Below, piece after piece: positions 27,017-35,650 of a DNA stretch of 63,430 bases. A program made the position numbers and the translations under genes. The DNA is from Rhodovarius lipocyclicus (lineage in GTDB: Bacteria; Pseudomonadota; Alphaproteobacteria; Acetobacterales; Acetobacteraceae), in assembly GCF_009900765.1 (NCBI RefSeq), contig NZ_JAAABL010000019.1, positions 1 to 63,430 on the forward strand. Reading direction: 5' to 3'. Within the stretch, counting starts at the first letter, position 1. Every line of letters begins with the position of its first letter. A model generated the notes under the pieces. That model saw only the letters and a list, made by a program, of their open reading frames with translations, did not search any database and was not told where the DNA came from.

Positions 27017-27808
27017 ATGCCGGCCGCCGAACGGGATGGCGCGGCCATCCATTACGAAAGCCATGGCGCGGGCCCGCCCATCCTGTTTTCCGCCGGCATG
27101 GGCGGCAGCGGGGGGTTCTGGGCGCCGCAGGTCGAGGAGCTGTCCCGCACCCACCAGGTGATCCTGTACGACCATGTCGGCACCGGCCGCAGCGGGCGCG
27201 GCGCGCCCCCGCGCGACCTGGCGGGCATGGCCGACGACATGGCGGCGGTGCTGGATGCGCTCGGCCTCGAATCGGCGCATCTGGTGGGGCACGCGATCGG
27301 CGGCATCGTGGGGGCGGAATTCGCCCTGCGGCACCCCGCCCGCACCCGCAGCCTGACAGTGGTGAATGGCTGGGCCCGGGCCGACGACTACCTGCGCCGC
27401 TGCTTCGAGGTGCGGCAGGGCATCCTGGCCAGCCAGGGCCCGCGCGCCTATGTGCGCGCCCAGCCGATCTTCCTGTTCCCGCCGCAATGGATCGCGGAAC
27501 ACACCGCGCATCTGGAGGAGGACGAGGCGAAGATCCTGGCCCATTTCCCCGGCGCCGAGCTGATGAACCACCGCATCGGGATGTTCCTGGGCTTCGACGG
27601 CCGCGCCACGCTGGGGGCCATCCGCGCGCCCACCCTCATCGCCATTTCCCAGGATGACGCGCTGGTGCCGGCCTATCTGGGCCGGGCCCTGGCGGCGCTG
27701 ATCCCGGGGGCGGTGGTGCGGGAGGTCGCCCATGGCGCCCATGCCTTCACCGCCGTCACCCCCAGCGTGTTCAACGCCATGCTGCGGGAGTTCCTGGACA
27801 CAATCTGA
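27017..27808 (+). CDS. rutD: RutD-type alpha/beta hydrolase (putative aminoacrylate/carbamate hydrolase)
   Basis: An alpha/beta-hydrolase fold protein of 263 aa. At the nucleophile elbow, where serine is usual, it has GHAIGG with A93, the same substitution recalled for E. coli RutD (GHALG). This favours RutD over an ordinary esterase. Other matches are SAGMGGSGGFW, YDHVGTGRSG, a VNGWARADDYLRRCFEVRQ segment and a late GAHAFTAVTP histidine. It follows rutC after one base and is certainly co-transcribed. Function in pyrimidine degradation is inferred. Confidence 0.87.
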   Translation: MPAAERDGAAIHYESHGAGPPILFSAGMGGSGGFWAPQVEELSRTHQVILYDHVGTGRSGRGAPPRDLAGMADDMAAVLDALGLESAHLVGHAIGGIVGAEFALRHPARTRSLTVVNGWARADDYLRRCFEVRQGILASQGPRAYVRAQPIFLFPPQWIAEHTAHLEEDEAKILAHFPGAELMNHRIGMFLGFDGRATLGAIRAPTLIAISQDDALVPAYLGRALAALIPGAVVREVAHGAHAFTAVTPSVFNAMLREFLDTI

Positions 27809-27881
27809 ACGGAATGCAATGTTGCGCGGTGACAGGAAAACGCCGGGCGCGGCTCATGGTGAAACCAGGAGTCCGAAGCCT

Positions 27882-28853
27882 ATGGGGCCCACGCCTCGCC
27901 GCGCGCTGATCGCGGCCAGCCTTTCCACGCCGCTTTTCTCCCCGGCCCTGCATGCCCAGGACGCCTTCCCCAGCCGCCCCTTGCGGCTGGTCGTGGCCTT
28001 CGGCCCCGGCGGCGCCGCCGACCTGTTGGGCCGCATCGTCGCCGAGCGCCTGTCCATCACCCTGGGCCAGCCGGTGCTGGTGGAAAACCGCGCCGGCGCC
28101 GGCGGCAATATCGGCGCCCAGGCCGTGCTGCAGGCGGACAAGGACGGCCACACCATCCTGCTGCACGCCCAGGGCCTGGCCGCCAACCGCTTCCTGTTCA
28201 CCAACCTGCCCTATGACCCGGACCGGGACCTCGTCCCCGTCTCCCTGATCGCGGAGATGCCGAACCTGATGGTGGTCAGCCCCGGCCTAGCCGCGAATTC
28301 GGTGGCCGAGTTCATCGCCATGGCCCGTGCCCGCCCCGGCATGACCTATGGCTCGATCGGCAATGGCACCTCCATGCACATCGCCGGCGCCCTGTTCGCC
28401 AAGGCCGCGGGGCTGGACATGCAGCATGTGCCCTACCGCGACACCTCCGCCGTCAACACGGATGTGATGACAGGGCGCGTGGACACGGTGTTCCAGACCT
28501 TCTCCGCCGCGTCCTCCCTGGTGCAGGGCGGGCGGATGAAGGCGCTGGCCGTGACCGGCGACGCCCGCGTTTCCGCCATCGACAGCGTGCCCACGCTGCG
28601 CGAGGCGGGGGTGGACCTGTCGACCTCCGGCTGGTGGGGGCTGTTCGTGGCCAATGGCGTGGCCCCGGATCGGGTGAAGAAACTGCAGGACGAAACCATG
28701 GCCGCCGTGCGCGAACCCGGCGTGGCCCAACGCATCGCGGCGGCGGGCGGCATTCCCCGGCCGATGGACAGCGCCACCTTCAAGGCCTTCATCGCCAGCG
28801 AGACCGCCAGGTTCCGGGATGTGGTCGGGGGGACGGGGATGCGGGCGGATTGA
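27882..28853 (+). CDS. Bug-type tripartite tricarboxylate transporter substrate-binding protein
   Basis: A periplasmic solute-binding protein of 323 aa. An N-terminal signal peptide (MGPTPRRALIAASLSTPLF, cleavage after HAQ) is followed by the family start FPSRPLRLVVAFGPGGAADLLGR and the VENRAGAGGNIGAQAV motif. These bind carboxylates for TctAB membrane partners, but no tctA or tctB is nearby, as is common for the many Bug orphans of Acetobacteraceae and Burkholderiales. It lies 73 bp after rutD. Link to the rut genes is possible but unproven. Confidence 0.92.
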   Translation: MGPTPRRALIAASLSTPLFSPALHAQDAFPSRPLRLVVAFGPGGAADLLGRIVAERLSITLGQPVLVENRAGAGGNIGAQAVLQADKDGHTILLHAQGLAANRFLFTNLPYDPDRDLVPVSLIAEMPNLMVVSPGLAANSVAEFIAMARARPGMTYGSIGNGTSMHIAGALFAKAAGLDMQHVPYRDTSAVNTDVMTGRVDTVFQTFSAASSLVQGGRMKALAVTGDARVSAIDSVPTLREAGVDLSTSGWWGLFVANGVAPDRVKKLQDETMAAVREPGVAQRIAAAGGIPRPMDSATFKAFIASETARFRDVVGGTGMRAD

Positions 28854-28856
28854 TCG

Positions 28857-29097
28857 GTGGGCCGCCCAGGGGGCGCTGCCCCCTGGCCCCCCGGCAGGAG
28901 CCGAAAGGCCCCTGCACCCCATCAGTTTGGCACCATATCCTGGCAGGGTGTTTCCCATTGAATTTTATAATGAAAAAGGCGCCCCGCCTGCCAGGATGAA
29001 GCGCCAATCCATGGGTTCGAAGGGTCGCTACAACCTTTTGCGGGGTGGTCAGGGGCGGCGCCCCTGACTGGGGGCCCGAGGGCAAAGCCCCCGCCTC
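28857..29097. repeat. Composite palindromic intergenic repeat, copy A
   Basis: This starts three bases after the Bug gene stop and ends at the LLM monooxygenase stop. Left arm: perfect hairpin 28866-28886 (CCAGGGGGC/GCCCCCTGG), then the GAAA-tetraloop hairpin 28895-28914. A TTTTATAATGA AT-rich centre follows near 28965. The right arm has CCTGCCAGGATGAAGCGCCAA, a TCAGGGGCG/CGCCCCTGA hairpin and a GGGCAAAGCCC hairpin. It is homologous to the copy at 40529 over most of its length. No gene is seen. Confidence 0.75.
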
Positions 29098-30384
29098 TCA
29101 CCCCCGCAGTTTCTCCCGCAGCGTCCCTTCCCGGTACTCCGTCTGCATCAGACCGCGCTTTTGCAGCACCGGCACCACCATCCGCGCGAAGTCCTCGAAC
29201 ATGCCGGGGCTGTGGGTCGGCCACAGCACGAAGCCGTCGCAGGCGCCGCTCTTGAACCAGTCTTCCATCTGGTCCGCCACATCGTTGGGGGTGCCGACCA
29301 TCAGGTTGCGCGGGCGTTTCGCGGCTTCGACGAAGGTGATGCCTTCCCGTTCCGCCCGCACCGCGACCCGGTCCCAGGAGCCCTGGATGCCTTGCCGCAC
29401 CGGCCCGTCGGGCGGCAGGGGCTGGGTCAGGTCCACGCCGATGGTGTTGGAATTGGCGGCCAGCGCCAGGTCGGGGTCGATCAGCGCGTTCAGGTAATCA
29501 GCCTTTTCGCGCGCGATCTCCCGGGTCTCGGCCACCACCGTGGCGCAGGCGGGCAGCACGGGGCACAGGGTGGGGTCGCGCCCGGCCGTGGCCAGGCGGG
29601 CGCGGATGTCGGCGGCATAGGCCGCGGCGTCTTCCTTGTAGGCGGGGGTGATGAAGATCAGCTCCGCCCAGCGGGTGGCGAATTCGCGCCCCCGGTCGGA
29701 GGAGCCAGCCTGCATCAGCACCGGCCCCGTCTGCGGGCTGCGCGGGATGGAAAGCGGGCCGCGCGTGCTGACATAGCGGCCCTTGTAGTCGGCGTAGCGG
29801 ACCTTGGCGGGGTCGATGAACACCCCCGCCTCGCGGTCCATCACGAAGGCATCGGCGTCCCAGCCTTCCCACAGGGCGCGGCAGGCCTCCAGCACCTCAT
29901 CGCCGCGGTCATAGCGTTCGGCGCGGGGCGGGATGGCGTCGCCGCCGAAATTGCGGGCCTCGAAATCGGTGGCGGAGGTGACGACGTTCCACGCCATCCG
30001 CCCTTCGCTGAGGATATCCATCGAGGCCAGGGTGCGGGCCAGGTGATAGGGGTGGAAGAAGGTGGTGGACAGCGTAGCCCCCAGCCCCAGATGGCGCGTG
30101 GCGCGCATCATGAAGGGCAGCACCGTCATCGGGTCCAGGTAGCTGATCTGCCCGCCGAGGCGCAGATAGGTGTCGTAGCCGCCGCGGTGGATGTCCGGCA
30201 GGCCGAAGGCATCGGCGAAGAAGGCGGCGTCGAAGCGCGCATCCTCCAGCAGGCGGGCGACATCCTCATAGCGCTCGGGGCGGAAGATATCATCGAGGCG
30301 CGAGGCCGGGTGGCGCCAGCCCCCGCCATGATTGGCGGTGGGCCCGGTCTTGAGATAGGCGACGAGACGCATCCGGCGGGTCAT
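29098..30384 (-). CDS. LLM-class flavin-dependent monooxygenase (NtaA/SnaA/DszA/SsuD type)
   Basis: A 428-residue cytoplasmic (beta/alpha)8 protein that uses FMNH2 supplied by a separate reductase. Subgroup features are HGGGWRHPASRLDDIFRPE, FFADAFGLPDIHRGG, the DPMTVLPFMMRATRHLGLGA strand, FHPYHLARTLASMDILSEGR, WNVVTSATDFEARNFG and VLMQAGSSDRGREFATRWAE. This subgroup oxidises chelators, thioethers or organosulfur compounds; the substrate is unknown. The ATG at 30384 follows AAGGAA by six bases. No flavin reductase is adjacent. Confidence 0.92.
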   Translation of the reverse strand: MTRRMRLVAYLKTGPTANHGGGWRHPASRLDDIFRPERYEDVARLLEDARFDAAFFADAFGLPDIHRGGYDTYLRLGGQISYLDPMTVLPFMMRATRHLGLGATLSTTFFHPYHLARTLASMDILSEGRMAWNVVTSATDFEARNFGGDAIPPRAERYDRGDEVLEACRALWEGWDADAFVMDREAGVFIDPAKVRYADYKGRYVSTRGPLSIPRSPQTGPVLMQAGSSDRGREFATRWAELIFITPAYKEDAAAYAADIRARLATAGRDPTLCPVLPACATVVAETREIAREKADYLNALIDPDLALAANSNTIGVDLTQPLPPDGPVRQGIQGSWDRVAVRAEREGITFVEAAKRPRNLMVGTPNDVADQMEDWFKSGACDGFVLWPTHSPGMFEDFARMVVPVLQKRGLMQTEYREGTLREKLRG

Positions 30385-30471
30385 GGCGGTTCCTTCCAGG
30401 GGCGGGGCCCCATGAATGAAGGGTGAGTATTATATTGAACATTCCGCCTGACCAGCCCGCGCGGCGAGGAA

Positions 30472-31012
30472 TCAGGCGCCGCCCAGCAAGGCCCGCGCAT
30501 CCTGCACCGTCCGCACCAGATGCTCCATCACCGCCCGCACCCGGGGAGAACGGGCCAGATCGGCATGCGCCACCAGCCAGATCTCCCGCGCGGCGGCCTC
30601 CGCGCCAGGGGCGGGCAGACGCACCAGCGCCGCGTCCGCATCGCCCAGGAAGCAGGGCAGCGCCGCCCGCCCCAGCCCGGCCCGCGCCGCGCTGTGCAGT
30701 GTCGCCAGATCGTTGCTGCGCAAGGCCAGCGGGCGCTCCCCCGCCAGGGCACGCAACCAGCGCTGCTGCGGGACATGATCCAGCGTCTCGTCATAGCCGA
30801 GAAAGTCGTCACTGCCCGCCGGCGCGCCATACAGCCCATAGGCCAAGGTGCCGAGCCGCCGCGCGACCAGCGAGGCCCCTTCGGGACGCGAAAGCCGGAT
30901 CGCCAGATCCGCCTCCCGCCGTGTCAGGCTGGCGAAGCCGCTGGCCCCCACCAGTTCCAGCAACAGGCCGGGGTGGCGGGCCCGCAGCGGCCCCAGCCGG
31001 GGCGCCACCGTC
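30472..31012 (-). pseudogene. LysR regulator remnant (effector domain only, N-terminus lost)
   Basis: About 180 residues of a LysR-type effector-binding domain are recognisable, from VAPRLGPLRARHPGLLLELV through the EADLAIRLSRPEGASLVARRLG core to the natural stop at 30472. The roughly 115 N-terminal residues, including the helix-turn-helix, are missing. Upstream of about 31010 the minus strand turns into antisense of a quinone oxidoreductase fragment. It therefore has neither promoter nor DNA-binding domain and is surely non-functional. Confidence 0.8.
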
Positions 31013-31483
31013 ATCGGCACGGTCGGCAGCGCGGAGAAGGCGGAGCTGGCCCGCGCCCATGGGGTGGACCACATCGTCATGTACCACGCACAGCCCGTGG
31101 CCGCCGCGGTGCGGGAGATGACGGGCGGGATGGGCGCGCACCACGCCGTGGACGGCATCGGCGGCGCCATGCTGGCCCAGACGCTGGATTGCGTCCGCCC
31201 CTTCGGCACCGTCGCCAGCGTGGGCCAGTCGGCCGGCCCCATCCCGGACCTCGCGGTAGCGGAGCTCGGGCCCAGGCGCTCGATCGCCCTCGCCCGGCCC
31301 AGCGTCTTCGCCTATGCGGCCGACGAGGCGCGCTACCGCCAGGCCGCGGCCGCCTTCCTGGCGGAGCTGGAACAGGGGCTGCGGATCGCCCCCGGCCCCA
31401 GCTTCCCCCTGGCCGAGGCCGCGGCGGCGCACCGCGCCCTGGAAGGGCGGCGGACGAGCGGCACGCCGCTGCTGCTGTGCTGA
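31001..31483 (+). pseudogene. Zinc-type/quinone oxidoreductase remnant (C-terminal half)
   Basis: The plus strand encodes the C-terminal 160 or so residues of an MDR-family quinone oxidoreductase: GATVIGTVGSAEKAELARAHG (Rossmann-fold cofactor region), GGMGAHHAVDGIGGAMLAQTL, RPFGTVASVGQSAGP and the usual end HRALEGRRTSGTPLLL. The N-terminal GroES-like half is missing, cut at the same point where the LysR remnant is cut. The two are joined head to head, as expected if a deletion removed the 5' ends of a divergent gene pair. Confidence 0.8.
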
Positions 31484-31570
31484 ACGGCAGGGCGGTTTTC
31501 TCGGCCGCCCCGTCTTGCCCCGGCCGCCGCTCGGGCGTTGCATGCGCCGACGCATCAAAGGACTCCGCGC

Positions 31571-33856
31571 ATGCCACTGCCCAGCGAAACCATCACCGTC
31601 GAAGGCCTCCCCGCCGAGGTCGAGATCCTGATCGACCGCTGGGGCATTCCGCATATCTACGCGCCGGACCAGATCACGGCCTTTTTCGCGCAGGGTTTCA
31701 ACGCGGCGCGCGACCGGCTGTGGCAGATCGACCTGTGGCGCAAGCGCGGCCTGGGGCTGATGGCCGCCGATTTCGGCCCGGACTACGCCGAGCGCGACCG
31801 CGCCGCCCGCCTGCTGATGTATCGGGGTGAGATGGCCCCCGAATGGGCCGCCTATGCCGCCGAGGCCAAAAGCTGGACCGAGGCCTTCGCCGCCGGCATC
31901 AACGCCTATGTCGCCCTGACGGAGCGCGAGCCCGAACGCCTGCCGCCCGAATTCGGCATCATGGGCACCAAGCCCGCCCGCTGGCTGCCGGAGGACGTGC
32001 TGCGCTGCCGTGCCCATGCCCGCGTGCGCAACCTGGATGCCGAGATCACCCGCCACAACATCGCGCTGAAATACGGCATGGAGGCCGACCGCTTCCACAA
32101 GGGCCTGCAGCCCGACTGGACGGTGATGGTCCCCGAAGGCATGGACCCCCACCCCATCCCGGCCGCCGTGCTGCGGACGCAGAATATCGGTGCCGAGCCC
32201 AACGCGCTGAACCTGGGCTCGCCCACCCTGCCGGCCGACCTGGCCGATGAGGGCAGCAACCATTGGGCCCTGGCGCCGCACCGCACCACCACCGGCCGCC
32301 CCATCCTGGCCAGCGACCCCCACCGCGTGCATGAGCAGCCGAGCCTGCGCTACGCCGTGCACCTGAACGCGCCAGGGCTGAACGTCATCGGCTCCGGCGA
32401 GCCCGCGGTGCCGGGCATCACCTTCGGCCACAACGAGGACATCGCCTTCGCGATGACCATCCACCCGGCCGACCAGGAAGACCTCTATATCTATGAGCTC
32501 AACGACGCACTGACCCATTACCGCTATGGCGGCGAGTGGGAGGCGATCCGCACCGAGCGCGAGGTGCTGCAGGTGCGCGGCGAACCCGACCGCGAGATCG
32601 AGCTGTCCTTCACCCGCCACGGCCCCATCCTGCATGTCGAGGCCGCCACCCGCCGCGCCTATGCCCTGCGCAGCCTGTGGTGGGAGCCGGGGACGGCCGC
32701 CTATATCGGCAGCCTGGGCTATCTGAAGGCCACGGATATCAAGGGCTACCTGGCCGCGCTGGACCATTGGGGCGCGCCTTCCTCCAACCATGTGGTGGCC
32801 GAGGTGGCGGGCAACATCGCCTATGCGGTGGGCACCAAGGTGCCGCTGCGCCCGAACTGGGATGGGCTGATGCCGGTGCCGGGCGACGGGCGCTATGAAT
32901 GGGCGGGCTTCACCACCACCCGCGACATGCCGCGCCACTACAATCCCGACAGCGGCTGGGTCGGCAGCGCCAACCAGTACAACCTGCCGCCCGATTTCGA
33001 CGCGTCCTTCCGCCGCACCGGCTTCGAATGGACCGATGGCGCGCGCTATGCCCGCCTCTCCCAGGTGCTGAACGGGGAGACGAAGTTCTCCGTCGCCAGC
33101 ACGCTGGCGCTCCAGACCGACGTGACCTCCGTGCAGGCGAAGGCGCTGGTCGATGTGCTGCGCGCCATCCCCGGCGAGCCCTCTCCCGCCCGCGCCCTGC
33201 TGATGGGCTGGGACCATCGCCTGTCCACCGACAGCGCCGGCGGCGCGCTGTATGAGGCCTGGTTCACCAAGCATCTGGTGCCCACCGTCATGCGCACCCT
33301 GCCGCCGGAGGGGATGGCGGCCATGGTCGCGGTGCCCGACACCCAGCATGTGACCCATCTGGTGCTGGCGGCCGACCCCGCCTTCGGCCCGGAGCCCGAA
33401 AAAGCCCGCGACGCGCTGATGCTGAAGACGCTGGAGGCGGCCTTCGCCGAGGTCTCGAAGCTGCTCGGCCCCGACACCACCGCCTGGGCCTGGGGCAAGC
33501 TGCACCAAGCCTTCGCCGAGCACCCGCTGTCGAAATACGTCCCGCCCGAGGTGGCGGCCACGCTGAATGTGGGCCCGCTGCCGAAATCGGGCGCCGGCTC
33601 CACACTGAACAACAACGGCTACCGGCCGTCGGATTTCCGCGTCACCTCCGGCGTCACCTGGCGCATGGTGGTGGATGTGGGCAACTGGGATGCCAGCATC
33701 ACGGTGAACACGCCGGGCCAGTCCGGCGACCCGCGCAGCCCGCATTACCGGGACCTGTTCCCGGTTTGGGCGAAGGATGAGGCGGTGCCCCTGCTGTACA
33801 GCCGCGCCGCGATCGAGGCCGCCGCCGAGGCCCGCATCCTGCTGAAAAAGGCCTGA
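31571..33856 (+). CDS. Penicillin acylase family protein (Ntn-hydrolase)
   Basis: A 761-residue precursor of the penicillin G/V acylase and AHL-acylase superfamily, which self-cleaves to expose an N-terminal serine. The predicted nucleophile is S229 in DEGSNHWAL, matching the SNxW motif. Other family segments are the N-terminal VEILIDRWGIPHIYA, FFAQGFNAARDRLWQIDLWR, FGHNEDIAFAMT and the C-terminal GSTLNNNGYRPSDF. There is no recognisable signal peptide or spacer before the domain, whereas classical members are periplasmic. Substrate is unknown; amide or acyl-homoserine lactone hydrolysis is possible. The ATG at 31571 starts just before the domain. Confidence 0.92.
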   Translation: MPLPSETITVEGLPAEVEILIDRWGIPHIYAPDQITAFFAQGFNAARDRLWQIDLWRKRGLGLMAADFGPDYAERDRAARLLMYRGEMAPEWAAYAAEAKSWTEAFAAGINAYVALTEREPERLPPEFGIMGTKPARWLPEDVLRCRAHARVRNLDAEITRHNIALKYGMEADRFHKGLQPDWTVMVPEGMDPHPIPAAVLRTQNIGAEPNALNLGSPTLPADLADEGSNHWALAPHRTTTGRPILASDPHRVHEQPSLRYAVHLNAPGLNVIGSGEPAVPGITFGHNEDIAFAMTIHPADQEDLYIYELNDALTHYRYGGEWEAIRTEREVLQVRGEPDREIELSFTRHGPILHVEAATRRAYALRSLWWEPGTAAYIGSLGYLKATDIKGYLAALDHWGAPSSNHVVAEVAGNIAYAVGTKVPLRPNWDGLMPVPGDGRYEWAGFTTTRDMPRHYNPDSGWVGSANQYNLPPDFDASFRRTGFEWTDGARYARLSQVLNGETKFSVASTLALQTDVTSVQAKALVDVLRAIPGEPSPARALLMGWDHRLSTDSAGGALYEAWFTKHLVPTVMRTLPPEGMAAMVAVPDTQHVTHLVLAADPAFGPEPEKARDALMLKTLEAAFAEVSKLLGPDTTAWAWGKLHQAFAEHPLSKYVPPEVAATLNVGPLPKSGAGSTLNNNGYRPSDFRVTSGVTWRMVVDVGNWDASITVNTPGQSGDPRSPHYRDLFPVWAKDEAVPLLYSRAAIEAAAEARILLKKA

Positions 33857-33876
33857 AAGCGGGAAAATTCGACGGG

Positions 33877-33909
33877 TTCCGCTTGTATTATTGAATATTA
33901 GAATATACT
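33877..33909 (+). promoter_or_regulatory. AT-rich promoter/operator before the MBL-fold and TauE/SafE operon
   Basis: An AT-rich block unusual for this genome. Candidate elements are TTGTAT (33883-33888) and TATACT (33904-33909) with a short 15-bp spacer. A direct repeat of GAATAT (33893-33898 and 33901-33906) overlaps the -10 and could bind a persulfide-sensing ArsR-type repressor such as BigR/SqrR. That assignment is inference from the downstream genes. Confidence 0.45.
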
Positions 33910-33961
33910 TATGTTCCAGAGTCGGGCCCGCCCTCGCGGGCCCGCAGACGGAGCACAAGCG

Positions 33962-34828
33962 ATGGACCCGAAACCCGTCGTCACGCCTTTCTTCGACCCC
34001 GAGACCAACACCATCAGCTATGTGGTGAAGGATCCGGCCTCATCGGCCTGCGCCGTGATCGATTCCGTGCTGGACATCGACTACGCGGCGGGCCGTATCG
34101 GCCATGCCTCGGCCGACCGCATCATCGCCTTCATCCGGGAACACGGCCTCACGCTCGAATGGCTGATCGAGACGCATGTGCACGCCGACCACCTCTCGGC
34201 CGCGCCCTATCTCCAGGCGGCGCTGGGCGGGCAGATCGGCATCGGCGCCAACATCACCGTGGTGCAGGAGGTGTTCGGCAAGGTCTTCAACGAGGGCATC
34301 GAATTCCGCCGCGACGGCAGCCAGTTCGACCGGCTGTTCCAGGATGGCGACAGCTACGCCATCGGCGGCCTGGCGGCCCGCGCCCTGCTGACCCCCGGCC
34401 ACACCCCCGCCTGCATGACGCATGTGATCGGCGACGCCGCCTTTGTCGGCGACACGCTGTTCATGCCCGATGGCGGCAGCGCGCGGGCGGATTTCCCCGG
34501 GGGCGACGCGCGCACCCTGTACCGTTCCATCCGCCGGGTGCTGGAACTGCCGCCCGAAACCCGGCTGTTCATCTGCCATGACTACGGCCCCAACGGCCGC
34601 GCCATCGCGTGGGAAACCACGGTGGCCGAGCAGCGCGCCCGCAACATCCATGTGCATGACGGCATCTCGGAGGACGCCTTCGTGGCGATGCGCGAGGCCC
34701 GGGATGCCACGCTTTCCATGCCGCGCCTGATCATCCCTTCGCTGCAGGTGAACATGAAGGCGGGCGAGCTGCCCGCGCCGGCGGAGAACGGCGCGCGCTA
34801 CCTCAAAGTCCCATTGAACCTGCTGTAG
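33962..34828 (+). CDS. MBL-fold metallo-hydrolase, ETHE1/Blh-like putative persulfide dioxygenase
   Basis: A 288-residue metallo-beta-lactamase-fold protein. The metal motif H72-x-H74-x-D76-H77 (THVHADHL), TPGHTPACM, the VGDTLFMPDGG aspartate and the late FICHDYGP histidine are all present. The pattern and the following TauE/SafE gene match the Blh proteins of bigR-type operons, which oxidise glutathione persulfide to sulfite. Start 33962 has GGAG nine bases upstream; an in-frame ATG at 33911 sits next to the putative -10 and is less likely. No sulfide:quinone reductase or bigR is nearby. Confidence 0.9.
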   Translation: MDPKPVVTPFFDPETNTISYVVKDPASSACAVIDSVLDIDYAAGRIGHASADRIIAFIREHGLTLEWLIETHVHADHLSAAPYLQAALGGQIGIGANITVVQEVFGKVFNEGIEFRRDGSQFDRLFQDGDSYAIGGLAARALLTPGHTPACMTHVIGDAAFVGDTLFMPDGGSARADFPGGDARTLYRSIRRVLELPPETRLFICHDYGPNGRAIAWETTVAEQRARNIHVHDGISEDAFVAMREARDATLSMPRLIIPSLQVNMKAGELPAPAENGARYLKVPLNLL

Positions 34829-34838
34829 GGGGCGGATC

Positions 34839-35624
34839 ATGTTGGTGTTCGCGGCCAGCGGGGCGGGCTCGCTGGTGGGGTTCGTGCTGGGGCTGATCGG
34901 GGGCGGCGGGTCGATCCTGGCCGTGCCGCTGCTGGTCTATGGGGTGGGGGTGGCCTCCCCGCATATCGCCATCGGCACCAGCGCGGTGGCCGTGGCGCTC
35001 AGCGCGCTGGCCAATCTGGCGGGCCATGCCCGGGCGGGGAATGTGCGCTGGCCCTGCGCGCTGGTGTTTTCCGCCGCCGGCATGCTGGGGGCGCTGCTGG
35101 GCTCGGCCCTGGGCAAGGCGATGGACGGGCAGAAGCTGCTGCTGCTGTTCGGCCTGCTGATGCTGGTGATCGCCGCCGCCATGCTGCTGCGCAAACCCGC
35201 AAGCGGCGCGGGCTTCCAGCCCCTGACCGCGGCCAGCGCCCCCACCCTGCTGCCCCGGCTGCTGGGCATGGGCGGGCTGGTAGGGGCGATGTCGGGCTTC
35301 TTCGGCATCGGCGGCGGCTTTCTGATCGTGCCGGGCCTGATGGGTGCCGCGCGCATGCCCATGCTGCTGGCCATCGGCTCCTCGCTGGTGGCGGTGACCA
35401 GCTTCGGGCTGACCACGGCCGTCTCCTATGCCGCCTCCGGCATGGTGGACTGGCCGGTGGCCGGGCTGTTTGTGGCCGGCGGCGTCGCGGGCGGCGTGCT
35501 GGGCACCGCGCTGGCCCGGCGGCTGGGCGGCAACAAGGCCCTGCTGCAACGGGTGTTCGCCGGCATCGTCGCCGTGGTGGGGGTGTATGTGGTGGTGCGG
35601 GGCGGCCTGGCCCTGCTGGGGTAG
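34839..35624 (+). CDS. TauE/SafE family permease (putative sulfite exporter)
   Basis: A 261-residue membrane protein with about eight hydrophobic segments. It has the family duplication seen in GFVLGLIGGGGSILAVPLL near the N-terminus and GAMSGFFGIGGGFLIVPGL in the middle. It starts ten bases after the persulfide dioxygenase-like gene, so both are co-transcribed. The sulfite made by the first enzyme is the likely export substrate. It is more typical of the family than the gene at 2294. Confidence 0.92.
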   Translation: MLVFAASGAGSLVGFVLGLIGGGGSILAVPLLVYGVGVASPHIAIGTSAVAVALSALANLAGHARAGNVRWPCALVFSAAGMLGALLGSALGKAMDGQKLLLLFGLLMLVIAAAMLLRKPASGAGFQPLTAASAPTLLPRLLGMGGLVGAMSGFFGIGGGFLIVPGLMGAARMPMLLAIGSSLVAVTSFGLTTAVSYAASGMVDWPVAGLFVAGGVAGGVLGTALARRLGGNKALLQRVFAGIVAVVGVYVVVRGGLALLG

Positions 35625-35650
35625 GGAAGGCCCCTACCCCGGGCCCCGCC

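Noticed and set aside
28857-29097. Insertion sequence or CRISPR explanation for the intergenic repeats
   Set aside because: There is no transposase frame, no target-site duplication that I could see and no regularly spaced direct repeats; the structure is a nested inverted repeat.
30809-33958. 1049-codon minus-strand open frame over the penicillin acylase gene
   Set aside because: The plus strand encodes a complete, motif-bearing acylase. The minus frame has no recognisable domain and shadow-type composition.
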